NCBI RefSeq assembly: GCF_012927045.1
Contig: NZ_JABBFW010000001.1
Coordinates: 124,001-188,000, forward strand
Source: Azohydromonas caseinilytica
Lineage (GTDB): Bacteria; Pseudomonadota; Gammaproteobacteria; Burkholderiales; Burkholderiaceae_C
Length of the DNA stretch: 64,000 nt
Reading direction: 5' to 3'
Shown here: positions 42,801 to 51,705 of the stretch, in pieces
Layout of the letters: each line of letters opens with the position of its first letter
How positions within the stretch are numbered: the first letter of the stretch is position 1
Made by a program: the position numbers and the translations under genes
The notes under the pieces: generated by a model
What the model saw: the letters and a program-made list of their open reading frames with translations, nothing else
Database searches by the model: none
Told to the model about the DNA's origin: nothing

Positions 42801-43877
42801 TCAATGCCTGCGCGCCCTGCCCCCCGGCCCCAGCGGCGGCGGTGCCGGCCTGGCGCCCGCCGCCGGTTGCCCGTGCAACCGCCGCGGCACCGGCGTGGCC
42901 GGCGGGTGCGCTCCCGGCCCGGCATGGCCACCGCCCGCGCCCGCGGCGGGCCCGCCCGGCGCCGCGTGGTGCGCGTGCCCGGCCCGCGCGGCCTCCACGC
43001 GGCGCATGCGCGCGTCCCACTCCCGGCCCACCGCGGCGCCGAAGAGCAGGATCTGCGAGGAGTAGTAGACCCACATCAGCACCACCACGAAGGAGCCCGC
43101 CGCGCCGTAGCTGGAGGACACCGAGGCCCGTCCCAGGTACATGCCGATGAAGGTCTTGCCCACCACGAACAGCCCGGCGCTGACGGTGGCGGAAATGATC
43201 ACGGCGCGCCGCGACGGCGGCTCGCTGGGCAGCCAGCGCAGGATCGCGCCGAAGGCCACGCTCAGCACCACGAAGGACAGCCCGATCTCCGTCACCCGCG
43301 CCAGCACCGCCAGCGCCGGGTAGCGCGCCGAGATGGCCTGCAGCACGCCCGCCAGCAGCGCGCTCACCAGCAGCGAGGCCACCAGCAGGAAGCCGAAGCC
43401 CAGCAGCAGCGCGAAGGCCGTCAGGCGCACGCGCAGCATGGCGCTCACGCCGGTGCGCTTCGGCTTGATGTGGCCGATGGCATTGAGCGCGCGCTGCATC
43501 TCGGCGAACACGCCCGTGGCGCCCACCAGCAGCGTGGCCACGCCCATCACGGCGGCCAGCCCGCCGCCGGGCTCGCGCCAGGTGGCCTCGATCATGGCCT
43601 GGATCGCCTGGGCCGCCTGCAGCCCCACCAGGTCCTGGATCTGCGCCACCACCTGCCCGCGCGCGGCGTCCTGGCCGAACACCGCGCCGGCGATGGCGAT
43701 GGCGATCACCAGCAGCGGGGCCAGCGAGAAGATCGTGTAGAAGGCGATGGAGGCCCCCAGTTGCGGGCCGGCGGCGTCGATCCAGCGTTGCACCGAGGCC
43801 CACAGCCACAGCAGCACGCGCCGCAGCCGCGGCGGGAATTGATGCCAGGCGTGCCGGCGCCAGCTCGTGAAGTCCAT
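42801..43877 (-). CDS. YihY/BrkB family inner-membrane protein
   Basis: This protein of about 358 residues has six predicted membrane segments, including GASIAFYTIFSLAPLLVIAIAIAGAVFG, GGLAAVMGVATLLVGATGVFAEMQ and AAGSFVVVLMWVYYSSQILLFGA. These match the YihY/BrkB (UPF0761) signature. The last 60 residues are a Pro/Gly/Ala/His-rich cytoplasmic tail. The family was once called ribonuclease BN by mistake; its transport function remains unclear. ATG at 43877 is used, with another at 43889. It diverges from the AI-2E-family gene. Confidence 0.9.
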   Translation of the reverse strand: MDFTSWRRHAWHQFPPRLRRVLLWLWASVQRWIDAAGPQLGASIAFYTIFSLAPLLVIAIAIAGAVFGQDAARGQVVAQIQDLVGLQAAQAIQAMIEATWREPGGGLAAVMGVATLLVGATGVFAEMQRALNAIGHIKPKRTGVSAMLRVRLTAFALLLGFGFLLVASLLVSALLAGVLQAISARYPALAVLARVTEIGLSFVVLSVAFGAILRWLPSEPPSRRAVIISATVSAGLFVVGKTFIGMYLGRASVSSSYGAAGSFVVVLMWVYYSSQILLFGAAVGREWDARMRRVEAARAGHAHHAAPGGPAAGAGGGHAGPGAHPPATPVPRRLHGQPAAGARPAPPPLGPGGRARRH

Positions 43878-43912
43878 GGGCGCGCCCATGCAGATGGCGT
43901 GCCCACGGCGGC

Positions 43913-45217
43913 ATGAAAGCTGCTGAGGGGGAGCACGATCCAACCGCCGAGCGAGCCGCGCATGCGCCGTCATCCGTTCCGCGGCCGGCGCGCGCCGCGA
44001 TGAGCGCCGTCGAGCCCGTTCCCGTTTCCAGGCCGGCCGAGCGTGCCGTGGCCAAGGCCGAGCCCTTGGCACCGCCGCCCGCCGCCCCGGCCGTGCCCGT
44101 GCCCACGCCCTGGCACGGCAGCGCCACGCTCAAGGGGCTGCTGGCCATCGCCACCATCTTCCTGCTCAAGCTGGCGCAGCCGCTGCTGGTGCCGGTGGTG
44201 GTGGCGGTGGTGCTGACCTTCCTGCTGTCGCCGCAGGTGCGCGCGCTGCGCCGCCACGGCGTGCCGGAGGTGCTGGGCGCGCTGGTGCTGGTGGCGGCGC
44301 TGCTCGGCGGCACGGTGCTGCTGGGCAGCGCGCTGGTCACGCCCGCGGCGCAGTGGTGGAGCCGCGCGCCCAGCGTCATGACGGCGCTGGAGCAGCAGAT
44401 CGACCGCGCGCGCCGCGCCATCCCGATCCTGGCGCCGCCGGCTCGCCCACCGGTGGCGCGCAACGCGCCGCCGCCGGTGGACCCGATCAAGGACAAGATC
44501 GCCAGCGAGGGCGTCACGCTGACGCGGCTGGTGCTTGGCCACGTGCTGAGCTTCGGCTTCTCGGCCGCCTCCACGGTAATCCTGCTGTATTTCCTGCTGG
44601 CCTCCGAGCACTGGATGCTGTCGCGCACCGTGGAGGCCATCCCGCGCCGGCGCACGCGCGCGCTGGTGGTGGCGGGCGTGCGCAGCGCGCAGCAGGAGAT
44701 CGGCCAGTTCCTGGGCGCGCTGAGCATCATCAACCTGGGCGTGGCGCTGGTCACCGGCGCCGCCATGGCCTACATCGGGCTGCCCAACCCGGTGCTGTGG
44801 GGCACGGTGGCGGGGGTGCTGAACTTCATTCCCTACATCGGCCCGCTGCTCAACACGCTGCTGCTGCTCACGGCCGGGCTGCTGAGCTTCGGCGACTCGG
44901 CGCTGCTGGTGGCGCCGGCGGCGGCCTACCTGCTCATCCACGCCATCGAGGCCAACGCCGTGAGCCCGGTGTTCGTGAGCAAGCGGCTGTCGCTGAGCCC
45001 GATCTCGGTGTTCCTGTCGGTGATGTTCTGGGGCTGGCTCTGGGGCGTGTCCGGGGCGGTGCTGGCCGTGCCGATCCTGGTGGGGCTGCGCAGCGTGTGC
45101 AAGCGCAACCGCCGCCTGCGCCTGCTGTGCGTCTACCTCGAAGGCAGCCGCAAGCCGCCGCCCTCGCTGGCCTCGCTGCTGCGCCACAAGCGCCGCCGGC
45201 CGCGCACGCTCACCTAG
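43913..45217 (+). CDS. AI-2E family transporter
   Basis: This protein of up to 434 residues has a disordered Pro/Ala-rich N-terminus and eight membrane segments. Landmarks are LKLAQPLLVPVVVAVVLTFLLSPQVRALRRHGVPE, VLNFIPYIGPLLNTLLLL (the conserved P-Y-I-G-P motif), and SPISVFLSVMFWGWLWGVSGAVLAVPILV. Members act in autoinducer-2 export (TqsA) or as Na+/H+ antiporters, so the substrate is open. Start candidates are ATG at 43913 and ATG at 44000; neither has a good ribosome site. Confidence 0.9.
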   Translation: MKAAEGEHDPTAERAAHAPSSVPRPARAAMSAVEPVPVSRPAERAVAKAEPLAPPPAAPAVPVPTPWHGSATLKGLLAIATIFLLKLAQPLLVPVVVAVVLTFLLSPQVRALRRHGVPEVLGALVLVAALLGGTVLLGSALVTPAAQWWSRAPSVMTALEQQIDRARRAIPILAPPARPPVARNAPPPVDPIKDKIASEGVTLTRLVLGHVLSFGFSAASTVILLYFLLASEHWMLSRTVEAIPRRRTRALVVAGVRSAQQEIGQFLGALSIINLGVALVTGAAMAYIGLPNPVLWGTVAGVLNFIPYIGPLLNTLLLLTAGLLSFGDSALLVAPAAAYLLIHAIEANAVSPVFVSKRLSLSPISVFLSVMFWGWLWGVSGAVLAVPILVGLRSVCKRNRRLRLLCVYLEGSRKPPPSLASLLRHKRRRPRTLT

Positions 45218-45273
45218 CGCCGCCCGGCGGCCGGGCCGCTGGGCACGCCGGCTGCTGAAAACGCTCGATCACC

Positions 45274-46335
45274 ATGGCCTCGCAATACTCATCAGGCCCG
45301 GCGCGGCCCCGCGAGCGCCGGCATGCCGAGCTTGAAGCCGAGCAGCGCCACGCGCGCGTGCTGGTCCAGTGCCTGGGCCAGCCGCTGTGCATCGGCAACC
45401 GCGTGCGCTGGCTGGAAGAGCCGCTGGCGGAGCTGAGCGCCGCGGTGGCGCGCACGCGCCAGCAGCTGCAGCTGGACCAGTCCCTGCTGCGCGACGCCCC
45501 GGCCGCGCTGCACCAGGCGCTGCTGGCGGCGGCGCGGCGCGGTGTGCACGTGGCGCTGCGCGGCGGCGCGCAGCTCACGCCCGGCGCCGAGGCGCTGCGC
45601 CGCAGCGGCGCGCTGCTGGGCCTGCCCTCGCGCTGGCGGCGCTGGTGGCCGCGGCGCCAGGCGGCGCTGCCGCTGCTGCTGGCCGACGGCCGCTTTGCCT
45701 TCATCACGCCCGGCGGCACGCAGGCGCCAGCGCTGGCGCTGGAGGGGCCGGTGGTGCCGGCGCTGCAGCAGGCCTTCCTGGAGGACTGGTCGCAGCGGCT
45801 GCAGCCGGAGCTGCCCGCGCGGCGCTACCAGGTGCTGCAGACGGTGGCCGGGCTGCAGCAGCTCGCCACCGTGCCGCCGGAGCATCCGCAGGGCGCGGCG
45901 CAGGCGCTGCGCGGCGCCCTGCTGCAGGCGCTGGCGACGGCGCAGTCGCGCATCCGCCTGAGCCTGGCGCCGGGCGAGAAGCCCGGGCCGGCGCTGCTGC
46001 GCGCGCTGTGCCAGGCGGCCTGGCGCGGCGTGGACGTGCAGCTGCTGCTGTCGCGTCCGGGCCGGGCGCTGGGCCTGCTGGAGCGCTCCGGCGCCTGCTG
46101 CCGGCTGCTGCCCGCCGTCCCCGCACCGTGGCCCGGCCCCAGGGGCTCGGCGCGCGCCGGCGCCCTGCCCCCGGGCCCGGCGCTGGTGGTGGTGGACGGG
46201 CTGTGGGCCGCGCTGGGCACGCCGCGCCTGAGCGACGAGCCCGCGCCGGTGCTGCTCGATGCCGACACCGGCGCCGAGCTGGAGCGGCACTTCAAGCGCC
46301 GCTTCGACGCCGCCGCCCGGCCGGCCCCGGGCTGA
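45274..46335 (+). CDS. degenerate phospholipase D / cardiolipin synthase-like protein lacking HKD motifs
   Basis: This 353-residue protein has two halves that resemble PLD repeats. Half 1 has ALLAAARRGVHVALRGG and LLLADGRFAFITPGG, followed by VVPALQQAFLEDWSQR. Half 2 has ATAQSRIRLSLAPGEKPGPALLRALCQAAWRGVDVQLLLS and LVVVDGLWAALGTPRLSDE, where cardiolipin synthases have V-D-G-x-W-x-x-x-G-S-x-N. In both halves the catalytic H-x-K is absent, so classical transphosphatidylation is unlikely. It is followed by a GT4 and a PAP2 phosphatase gene on the same strand, which implies a lipid or glycolipid context. No signal peptide is present. Confidence 0.65.
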   Translation: MASQYSSGPARPRERRHAELEAEQRHARVLVQCLGQPLCIGNRVRWLEEPLAELSAAVARTRQQLQLDQSLLRDAPAALHQALLAAARRGVHVALRGGAQLTPGAEALRRSGALLGLPSRWRRWWPRRQAALPLLLADGRFAFITPGGTQAPALALEGPVVPALQQAFLEDWSQRLQPELPARRYQVLQTVAGLQQLATVPPEHPQGAAQALRGALLQALATAQSRIRLSLAPGEKPGPALLRALCQAAWRGVDVQLLLSRPGRALGLLERSGACCRLLPAVPAPWPGPRGSARAGALPPGPALVVVDGLWAALGTPRLSDEPAPVLLDADTGAELERHFKRRFDAAARPAPG

Positions 46336-46413
46336 GGCCCGCGCGTCCGCGCCCCGGCGTTTTCCCGCGCCACGGCGGCGACCCGGGCTCGCCTCGGCAA
46401 ACGGGAACGCAAC

Positions 46414-47613
46414 GTGCTTGGCGCGCTTCACCGACGCTTCACACGAGCCGCCGTGCGCATCGCCTACGTCACCGAAACCTACCCGCCGGAACTCAACGGC
46501 GTGGCCCTGACCACGGAGCGCGCGGTGCGGTTCCTGCGCGAGGGCGGCCACGAGGTGCAGCTGGTGCGCCCGCGCCAGCGCGCCGAGGCGCCGCGCGACG
46601 ATGCCCAGGAATGGCGAGCCCTGGGCATTCCCATCCCGATGTACCCGGCGCTGCGCTTCGGCATGGCGCGCATGGGGCGCTTCGTCGAGCACTGGCGCGA
46701 CTGGCGCCCGCACCTCGTGCACGTGGCCACGCCGGGGCCGCTGGGGCATGCCGCAGTGCATGCCGCGCGCCGCCTGGGGCTGACCGTGACTGCGGATTTC
46801 CGCACCAACTTCCACCACTACAGCCGCTATTACCGGATGGGCTGGGCCGAGCCGCTGATCGCGGCGTGCCTGCGGCGCTTCCACAACGAGGCCAGCTGCT
46901 GCTTCGTGCCCACGCAGGCGCTGGCGCGGCAGCTGCGCCTCAACGGCTTCCAGCGCGTGGAGGTGCAGGGCCGCGGCGTGGACACCGAGCTGTTCTCGCC
47001 CGAGCGGCGCAGTGACGCGCTGCGCGCGCGCTGGAACGCCACCGACCCGCGCCAGGTGGTGATGCTCTACGTGGGCCGCCTGGCCGCCGAGAAGAACGTG
47101 CTGCTGGCGCTGCGCGCCTTCCAGGCCGCGCGGCGGCTGCGCCCGCTCACGCGCATGGTGGTGGTGGGCGACGGCCCGCTGCGCGCGCGGCTGGAGCGCG
47201 ACTTCCCGGCCGCCGAGTTCGTGGGCCCGCAGCATGGCGAGGCGCTGGCCGCGCATTACGCCAGCGCCGACCTGTTCCTGTTCCCCAGCCAGAGCGAGAC
47301 CTTCGGCAACGTGACGCTGGAGGCGCTGGCCAGCGGGCTGGCGGTGGTGGCCATCGACCTGGCGGCGGCGGCGCAGCACATCGAGTCCGGCGTCAGCGGG
47401 CTGCTGGTGCCGCCCGACGACGAGGAGGCCTTCATCCGCACCGCCATCCGCGCCGCCGAGATGGGCGAGCTGCTGGCGCCGCTGCGCCACGCGGCGCGCC
47501 AGGCGGCCCTGCAGGTGCGCTGGGAGCAGGTGCTCTCGCGCTTCGAGCAGCGCCTGGCGCAGCTGGCGCTGCAGCCGCTGCCAGGGCGGGTGCCGCATGT
47601 GGCCATGGCCTGA
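46414..47613 (+). CDS. GT4 family glycosyltransferase (glycolipid mannosyl/glucosyltransferase-like)
   Basis: This GT-B enzyme of about 399 residues begins RIAYVTETYPPELNGVALTTERAV. It contains TADFRTNFHHYSRYYRMGW, the phosphate-binding YVGRLAAEKNVLLALRAF, VVGDGPLRARLERD, and the EX7E region in PSQSETFGNVTLEALASGLAVVA. These features match the MgtA/PimB-like group that glycosylates membrane lipids such as diacylglycerol. GTG at 46414 or GTG at 46453 are possible starts. The stop overlaps the PAP2 gene by 17 nt, pointing to a functional pair. Confidence 0.9.
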   Translation: MLGALHRRFTRAAVRIAYVTETYPPELNGVALTTERAVRFLREGGHEVQLVRPRQRAEAPRDDAQEWRALGIPIPMYPALRFGMARMGRFVEHWRDWRPHLVHVATPGPLGHAAVHAARRLGLTVTADFRTNFHHYSRYYRMGWAEPLIAACLRRFHNEASCCFVPTQALARQLRLNGFQRVEVQGRGVDTELFSPERRSDALRARWNATDPRQVVMLYVGRLAAEKNVLLALRAFQAARRLRPLTRMVVVGDGPLRARLERDFPAAEFVGPQHGEALAAHYASADLFLFPSQSETFGNVTLEALASGLAVVAIDLAAAAQHIESGVSGLLVPPDDEEAFIRTAIRAAEMGELLAPLRHAARQAALQVRWEQVLSRFEQRLAQLALQPLPGRVPHVAMA

Positions 47614-48199
47614 GCCGCGCCGCACGCGCTGGCAGGAGCGCGAATTCGTCGTGCGCTGCACGGCCGGGCTGCAGCAGCGCCGCGCGCGCTGGCTCGACAT
47701 CGACCGCCAATGCGCGCGGCGCCTGCACCGCGGCGCCGAGCGCATGCTGCTGCTGCGGCTGCTGGTGGTGGCGAGCCGGCTGGGCGACGGCGGGCTGTGG
47801 TACGCGCTGATGCTGGTGCTGCCCTGGCTGGGCAGCCCCGAGGGGCTGGTGTGCACGCTGCAGATGGGCGCCGCCGGCACGCTCAACGTGGTGCTGTACC
47901 GCTGGGTCAAGCTGCGCACCGGGCGCGAGCGGCCCTGCGTGGATTGCCCCGACATCCGCGCCTGCGCCAAGGCGCTGGACCGCTACAGCTTCCCCAGCGG
48001 CCACACGCTGCACGCGGTGAGCTTCTCGCTGCTGCTGAGCTGGCACTACGCGGCCTGGGCGCCGCTGGCCTGGGCCTTCACGCTGCTGGTGGCGGCCTCG
48101 CGCGTGGTGCTGGGCCTGCACTACCCCAGCGACGTGGTGGCGGGGGCGCTCACGGGCTTCGTGACGGCGGGGCTGCTGCTGGGCTTGTGGCCGTGGTGA
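47597..48199 (+). CDS. PAP2 family membrane phosphatase
   Basis: This 200-residue inner-membrane protein has the full acid-phosphatase triad: K105..R112-P113 in KLRTGRERP, PSGH at 133-136, and S168-R169..H175..D179 in SRVVLGLHYPSD. The likely substrates are phosphatidate, phosphatidylglycerophosphate or undecaprenyl pyrophosphate. Overlap with the upstream GT4 suggests that it supplies or recycles the lipid acceptor. The ATG lies inside the last codons of that gene. Confidence 0.92.
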   Translation: MWPWPEPRRTRWQEREFVVRCTAGLQQRRARWLDIDRQCARRLHRGAERMLLLRLLVVASRLGDGGLWYALMLVLPWLGSPEGLVCTLQMGAAGTLNVVLYRWVKLRTGRERPCVDCPDIRACAKALDRYSFPSGHTLHAVSFSLLLSWHYAAWAPLAWAFTLLVAASRVVLGLHYPSDVVAGALTGFVTAGLLLGLWPW

Positions 48200-48243
48200 G
48201 CCGCAAGCCGCCAGCCATTGCTCACGCGACCCCTGCGGCCGCG

Positions 48244-49041
48244 TCAGCCGTGTGAGGCCTTCCACGCCCTGAGCCACCCCAGCCCCTGCGAAGTCCCGGC
48301 CTGGGGCCGGTACTCGGCGCTGACCACGCCCTCGTAGCCCAGCTCGTCGATGAGCGCGAACAGGTACGGGTAGTTCAGCTCGCCCGAGTCGGGCTCGTGC
48401 CGGTCCGGCACGCCGGCGAACTGGATGTGGCCGACCCGGCCCGTGGGCAGCCAGCGGCGCAGCTTCATGGCCAGGTCGCCTTCCACGATCTGGCAGTGGT
48501 AGAGGTCCATCTGCACCTTGAGGTTGGGCTCGCCCACCTCGGCCACGATGCGGTGCGCCTCCTCCTGCGTGCGCAGCGGGTAGCCCGGCATGTCGCGCGG
48601 GTTCAGCGGCTCGATCAGGATCTCCACGCCATCGGCCGCGGCCTGGCGCGCGGCCCAGCGCAGGTTGGCGCGGTAGGTGTCCTCCAGCGCCGCGCGCGGC
48701 ACGCCTTCGGGCATGCGGCCGGCCATGACATGCAGGCGCGGGCAGCCCAGCGCCCGCGCCCAGGGCAGCGCCTGCCCGGTGAGGCTGCGCCGGAATTCCT
48801 CCTCGCGCCCGGGCTGCGCCGCCAGGCCGCGCTCGCCCGCGTCCCAGTCGCCCGGCGGGGCGTTGAACAGCACCTGGCGCAGCCCGTGGCGGCGCAGCCG
48901 CGCCGCCACCTCGGCCGGGTCGAAGGCATAGGGAAACAGGAATTCCACGGCCTCGAAGCCGTCGGCCGCCGCGGCCTCGAAGCGGTCGAGGAAGGCGTGT
49001 TCCGTGTACATCAGCGACAGGTTGGCGGCGAAGCGGGGCAA
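48244..49041 (-). CDS. hyi: hydroxypyruvate isomerase family sugar isomerase
   Basis: This 265-residue TIM-barrel enzyme interconverts hydroxypyruvate and tartronate semialdehyde (glyoxylate pathway) or a related keto sugar acid. Family landmarks are [37 protein letters not shown] at the start, [13 protein letters not shown] (Glu ligand) and [13 protein letters not shown] (Asp/His ligands). [25 protein letters not shown] and the terminal SAEYRP Glu follow. Homology begins at TTG 49041, which has GGAGAG upstream. No other glyoxylate genes are near, so OtnI-type activity is also possible. Confidence 0.87.
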   Translation of the reverse strand: MPRFAANLSLMYTEHAFLDRFEAAAADGFEAVEFLFPYAFDPAEVAARLRRHGLRQVLFNAPPGDWDAGERGLAAQPGREEEFRRSLTGQALPWARALGCPRLHVMAGRMPEGVPRAALEDTYRANLRWAARQAAADGVEILIEPLNPRDMPGYPLRTQEEAHRIVAEVGEPNLKVQMDLYHCQIVEGDLAMKLRRWLPTGRVGHIQFAGVPDRHEPDSGELNYPYLFALIDELGYEGVVSAEYRPQAGTSQGLGWLRAWKASHG

Positions 49042-49194
49042 GGCGGCTCTCCGGACGAATGTGAGGCGGGTGGATGACAACCCGCATTGTCGAGCGGTGC
49101 TCCGGGCCGGCGGTTTGCACGCGCTCCCGGGCTCCGTACGATGGACTTTGACGGGCAGCCCTCGCGCCGCCCGCCGCACATGGAGGTGTCAACG

Positions 49195-49434
49195 ATGGAC
49201 CGAAAACTGCATCTGCTCGAAACCTTCAACGCCCGCGATGCGCAAGGCAAGAGCTACAAGGTCAAGGGGTACGAACACATGCTGCGCGAAGAGCTGTTCA
49301 TGGGCTCCGCCGAGGAGCACTGGGAGCCCACCGGCCAGGCCGAGTACCGGCTCGACACCGGCGAGTGCGTGGACATGCTGCGCGACGGCACGCTGCGCAT
49401 CCGCGACAGCGGCGTGACGCTCACCCGGCATTGA
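49195..49434 (+). CDS. small conserved hypothetical protein
   Basis: This 79-residue acidic protein begins MDRKLHLLETFNARDAQGKSYKV and ends TGECVDMLRDGTLRIRDSGVTLTR. It looks like a small beta-barrel, with no signal or membrane segment. GGAGGT 8 nt before ATG 49195 decides the start; in-frame upstream ATGs lack a site. A terminator follows. Function unknown. Confidence 0.75.
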   Translation: MDRKLHLLETFNARDAQGKSYKVKGYEHMLREELFMGSAEEHWEPTGQAEYRLDTGECVDMLRDGTLRIRDSGVTLTRH

Positions 49435-49454
49435 GCCTCGTCACCCTGTGAAGC

Positions 49455-49479
49455 AGCCCGGCCCCGCGCCGGGCTTTTT
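49455..49479. terminator. terminator between the small protein and deacetylase genes
   Basis: GCCCGGC-CCCGC-GCCGGGC followed by TTTTTC on the plus strand. It lies 20 nt after the small protein's stop and overlaps the end of the convergent deacetylase gene. Confidence 0.85.
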
Positions 49480-50288
49480 CATGCCTGGGGCAGCCGCTGC
49501 GCCACCTCGCGCAGCAGCAGCGGCTGGCGCCCCTGCTCCAGCGCCCGCGCCAGCAGTTCGAGCCAGCAGCGGCGCACGCCAGGGTGCACGACGTCGTCCG
49601 GGTGCAATTCAAGGCGCAGCAGCGGCGCCTGGCGCAGCCGCCGCGCCAGCAGCGGCACCCACAGCCGCGACACGCCGCGCCGCCACGCCGCGCGCGTGCT
49701 GAACACCAGGCTCCAGGCCCGCAGCGGCGGCTGGCCGTGCAGGCCGATGAAGCGGTCCCAGGTGCAGCTGTACTCGAAGCCGGCCTCGGCCAGCGCCTGC
49801 GCGCTGCCGCGGCCCAGCAGCCAGGCCGGAGGCACGAAGCCGTGCAGCGGCCAGCCGCGGCGCGCGAACCAGCGCCGGCCCAGTGCCAGCCGGCGCGCCG
49901 CGTCGGCCCGCGCCAGCGCCGCGAACTCGCCCTCGCCGGCGGTGTAGAAGCGCCGGCGCAGCGTCTGCAGCGGGCCCGGCGCGGGCAGCGGGTCGAGATG
50001 GCTCCAGCCATGCAGTGCCAGCTCGTGCCCTTGCGCCAGCGCCTCGTCCATGGCGCTTTCGAAGCCGCGCGTGGACGGCTCGCCGTGCCAGCGCGGCACC
50101 ACCAGCAGCGTGGCGGGCAGCGGCGCCAGGGTGCGCGCGGCCTCCAGCAGCGCCGCGCAGCGCTCCCAGGTGGCCGGGGCCACGTCGTGCACCACCAGCG
50201 CCAGCGCGCCGCGCGGCGCCAGCGCGTCCAGCGGCAGCACCGCCGGCGCCATGCTCAGGAAACCGGGCGGGTCCAGGGCCAGGGACAT
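49479..50288 (-). CDS. polysaccharide deacetylase-like protein (DUF2334 type)
   Basis: This 269-residue protein belongs to the NodB-like deacetylase superfamily. LALVVHDVAPATWERCAALLEA carries the metal-site Asp, HELALHGWSHLDPLPAPG the second His pair (HGxxH), GFVPPAWLLG the substrate strand, and LELHPDDVVHPG the C-terminal His. It has no signal peptide and so may act at the cytosolic face on a lipid-linked sugar. It follows the GT4 gene at 51591-50365 with a 76-nt gap, suggesting joint work in glycan modification. Confidence 0.85.
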   Translation of the reverse strand: MSLALDPPGFLSMAPAVLPLDALAPRGALALVVHDVAPATWERCAALLEAARTLAPLPATLLVVPRWHGEPSTRGFESAMDEALAQGHELALHGWSHLDPLPAPGPLQTLRRRFYTAGEGEFAALARADAARRLALGRRWFARRGWPLHGFVPPAWLLGRGSAQALAEAGFEYSCTWDRFIGLHGQPPLRAWSLVFSTRAAWRRGVSRLWVPLLARRLRQAPLLRLELHPDDVVHPGVRRCWLELLARALEQGRQPLLLREVAQRLPQA

Positions 50289-50364
50289 GGCGGGCCGAGG
50301 GGGGAGACGCAATGGCGACGGCTCGGGCGTGGCATGAGAGCGAGCCGGCCGATGGCGGTGGCGC

Positions 50365-51591
50365 TCAGAAGCCGTCCCGGCGCGAGGTCGGGATGCCGCA
50401 CCAGTGCAGCGCCGGCAGCGTGGCCTCCTCGCCGGTGAGGCGGCTGCCGTGGATGAGCCGGCGGTAGCGGTTGGCCAGTTGCGTGAGCACCTGCCCCCAG
50501 TCGTGGCGCTCGGCACAGGCGCGTCCGGCGCGGCGCCAAGGCTCCTGATCCACGGCAAACAATGCCGCAATCGCTTCCGTCCATTCAGAGGGCTTGTCGC
50601 TGTCCACGGCCAGCCCGGCGCCGCCCTCGGCCAGCTCGGCCAGGCCCGCGGCCTGGCGCACGACGACGGGCGTGCCGCAAGCCATGGCCTCCAGCGGCGC
50701 CAGTCCGAAGCTCTCCTGGTCGCCGGCATGCACGAAGGCATCGGCGCTGGCCATCAGCCGCGCCAGCTGCGCCGGGCGCGGCTCGTAGGGCAGGCAGCGC
50801 ACGCGCGGGCCATGCGGCGGCAGCGGCCCGTCGCCCACGGCCAGCAGCAGGTAGGGCTTGCCCAGGCGGCGCACGGCCTCGGCCAGCAGCGGCAGGTTCT
50901 TCTCGGGGGCGAAACGGCCCGCGAACAGCAGCAGCCGCGTCTCGGGCGACACGCCCAGCTCGGTGCGCACCGCCGGATCGCGCCGCGAGGGATGGAAGAG
51001 CTTGCTGTCCACGCCCAGGGCCTGCTGCTCCACGTTGTCCAGCCCCAGCGCGCGCAGCTGCTCGACCATGGAGCGGCTGGGCGCCAGCACCAGGTCGAAA
51101 TCGCGGTACATGCGGGCCACGTAGGCGCCCACGGTGCGGCGCACGGCGGCGCGGCACCAGGCCGGCCCGCCCACCAGGCGCGCAGCCATCTCCATGACGT
51201 TGCTGTGGCAGAAGGCCAGCACCGGCACCCCCAGGCGCTGGCCGGCATCCAGACTGGCCCAGCCCAGGCGCAGCGGGTCGCCGGCCTCGATCAGGTCCGG
51301 CCCCAGGCCCTCGATGCGGCGCGCCGCGGCGTGCCGGTCCCAGGGCAGGCGGTAGCCGCCCGAGCCGGGCAGCGGAATGCCGCCGGCATCCTCGAAGCCC
51401 CAGCCCCGCGCGCCGGGGGCAAAGATGGTGTGGCGCCAGCCCGGAGTCCGCGCCAGCCAGCCGTGCTTGGTCTTGAGGTAGCGCTGGACCCCGCCGCCGG
51501 TGAGGCTCCAGAACATGGTCGTGTCGACCAGGTGGCAGGCCGCGTCATCGTCGGCGTCGCGGGCGGAAACGGGCGCGTGCGGGGCTCTCAT
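50365..51591 (-). CDS. GT4 family glycosyltransferase
   Basis: This 408-residue GT-B protein has the N-domain motif MFWSLTGGGVQRYLKTKHGWL, FCHSNVMEMAARLVGG and DLVLAPSRSMVEQL. In the C-domain FAGRFAPEKNLPLLAEA, AVGDGPLPPHG and the nucleotide-sugar site HAGDQESFGLAPLEAMACGTPVVV are visible. It resembles the GT4 at 46414, so the two are likely paralogs with different acceptors. The ATG at 51591 is preferred. Similarity starts at about residue 20. Confidence 0.9.
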   Translation of the reverse strand: MRAPHAPVSARDADDDAACHLVDTTMFWSLTGGGVQRYLKTKHGWLARTPGWRHTIFAPGARGWGFEDAGGIPLPGSGGYRLPWDRHAAARRIEGLGPDLIEAGDPLRLGWASLDAGQRLGVPVLAFCHSNVMEMAARLVGGPAWCRAAVRRTVGAYVARMYRDFDLVLAPSRSMVEQLRALGLDNVEQQALGVDSKLFHPSRRDPAVRTELGVSPETRLLLFAGRFAPEKNLPLLAEAVRRLGKPYLLLAVGDGPLPPHGPRVRCLPYEPRPAQLARLMASADAFVHAGDQESFGLAPLEAMACGTPVVVRQAAGLAELAEGGAGLAVDSDKPSEWTEAIAALFAVDQEPWRRAGRACAERHDWGQVLTQLANRYRRLIHGSRLTGEEATLPALHWCGIPTSRRDGF

Positions 51592-51705
51592 GCGCGCCCC
51601 CGATGCAATCGCCATGCCGCATTGCAGCAATGGGCTTTTGAGGCGGCGCGGGCACGCCAACTGCCTGAAGCGGCCACCCGCACCGATCCCAAGAGGAGCC
51701 CTTTC

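Noticed and set aside
45292..47970. An 892-codon minus-strand open frame under the PLD-like, GT4 and PAP2 genes
   Set aside because: It is a composition shadow: Gln/Arg/Ala-rich with no motif. All three plus-strand genes have family signatures.
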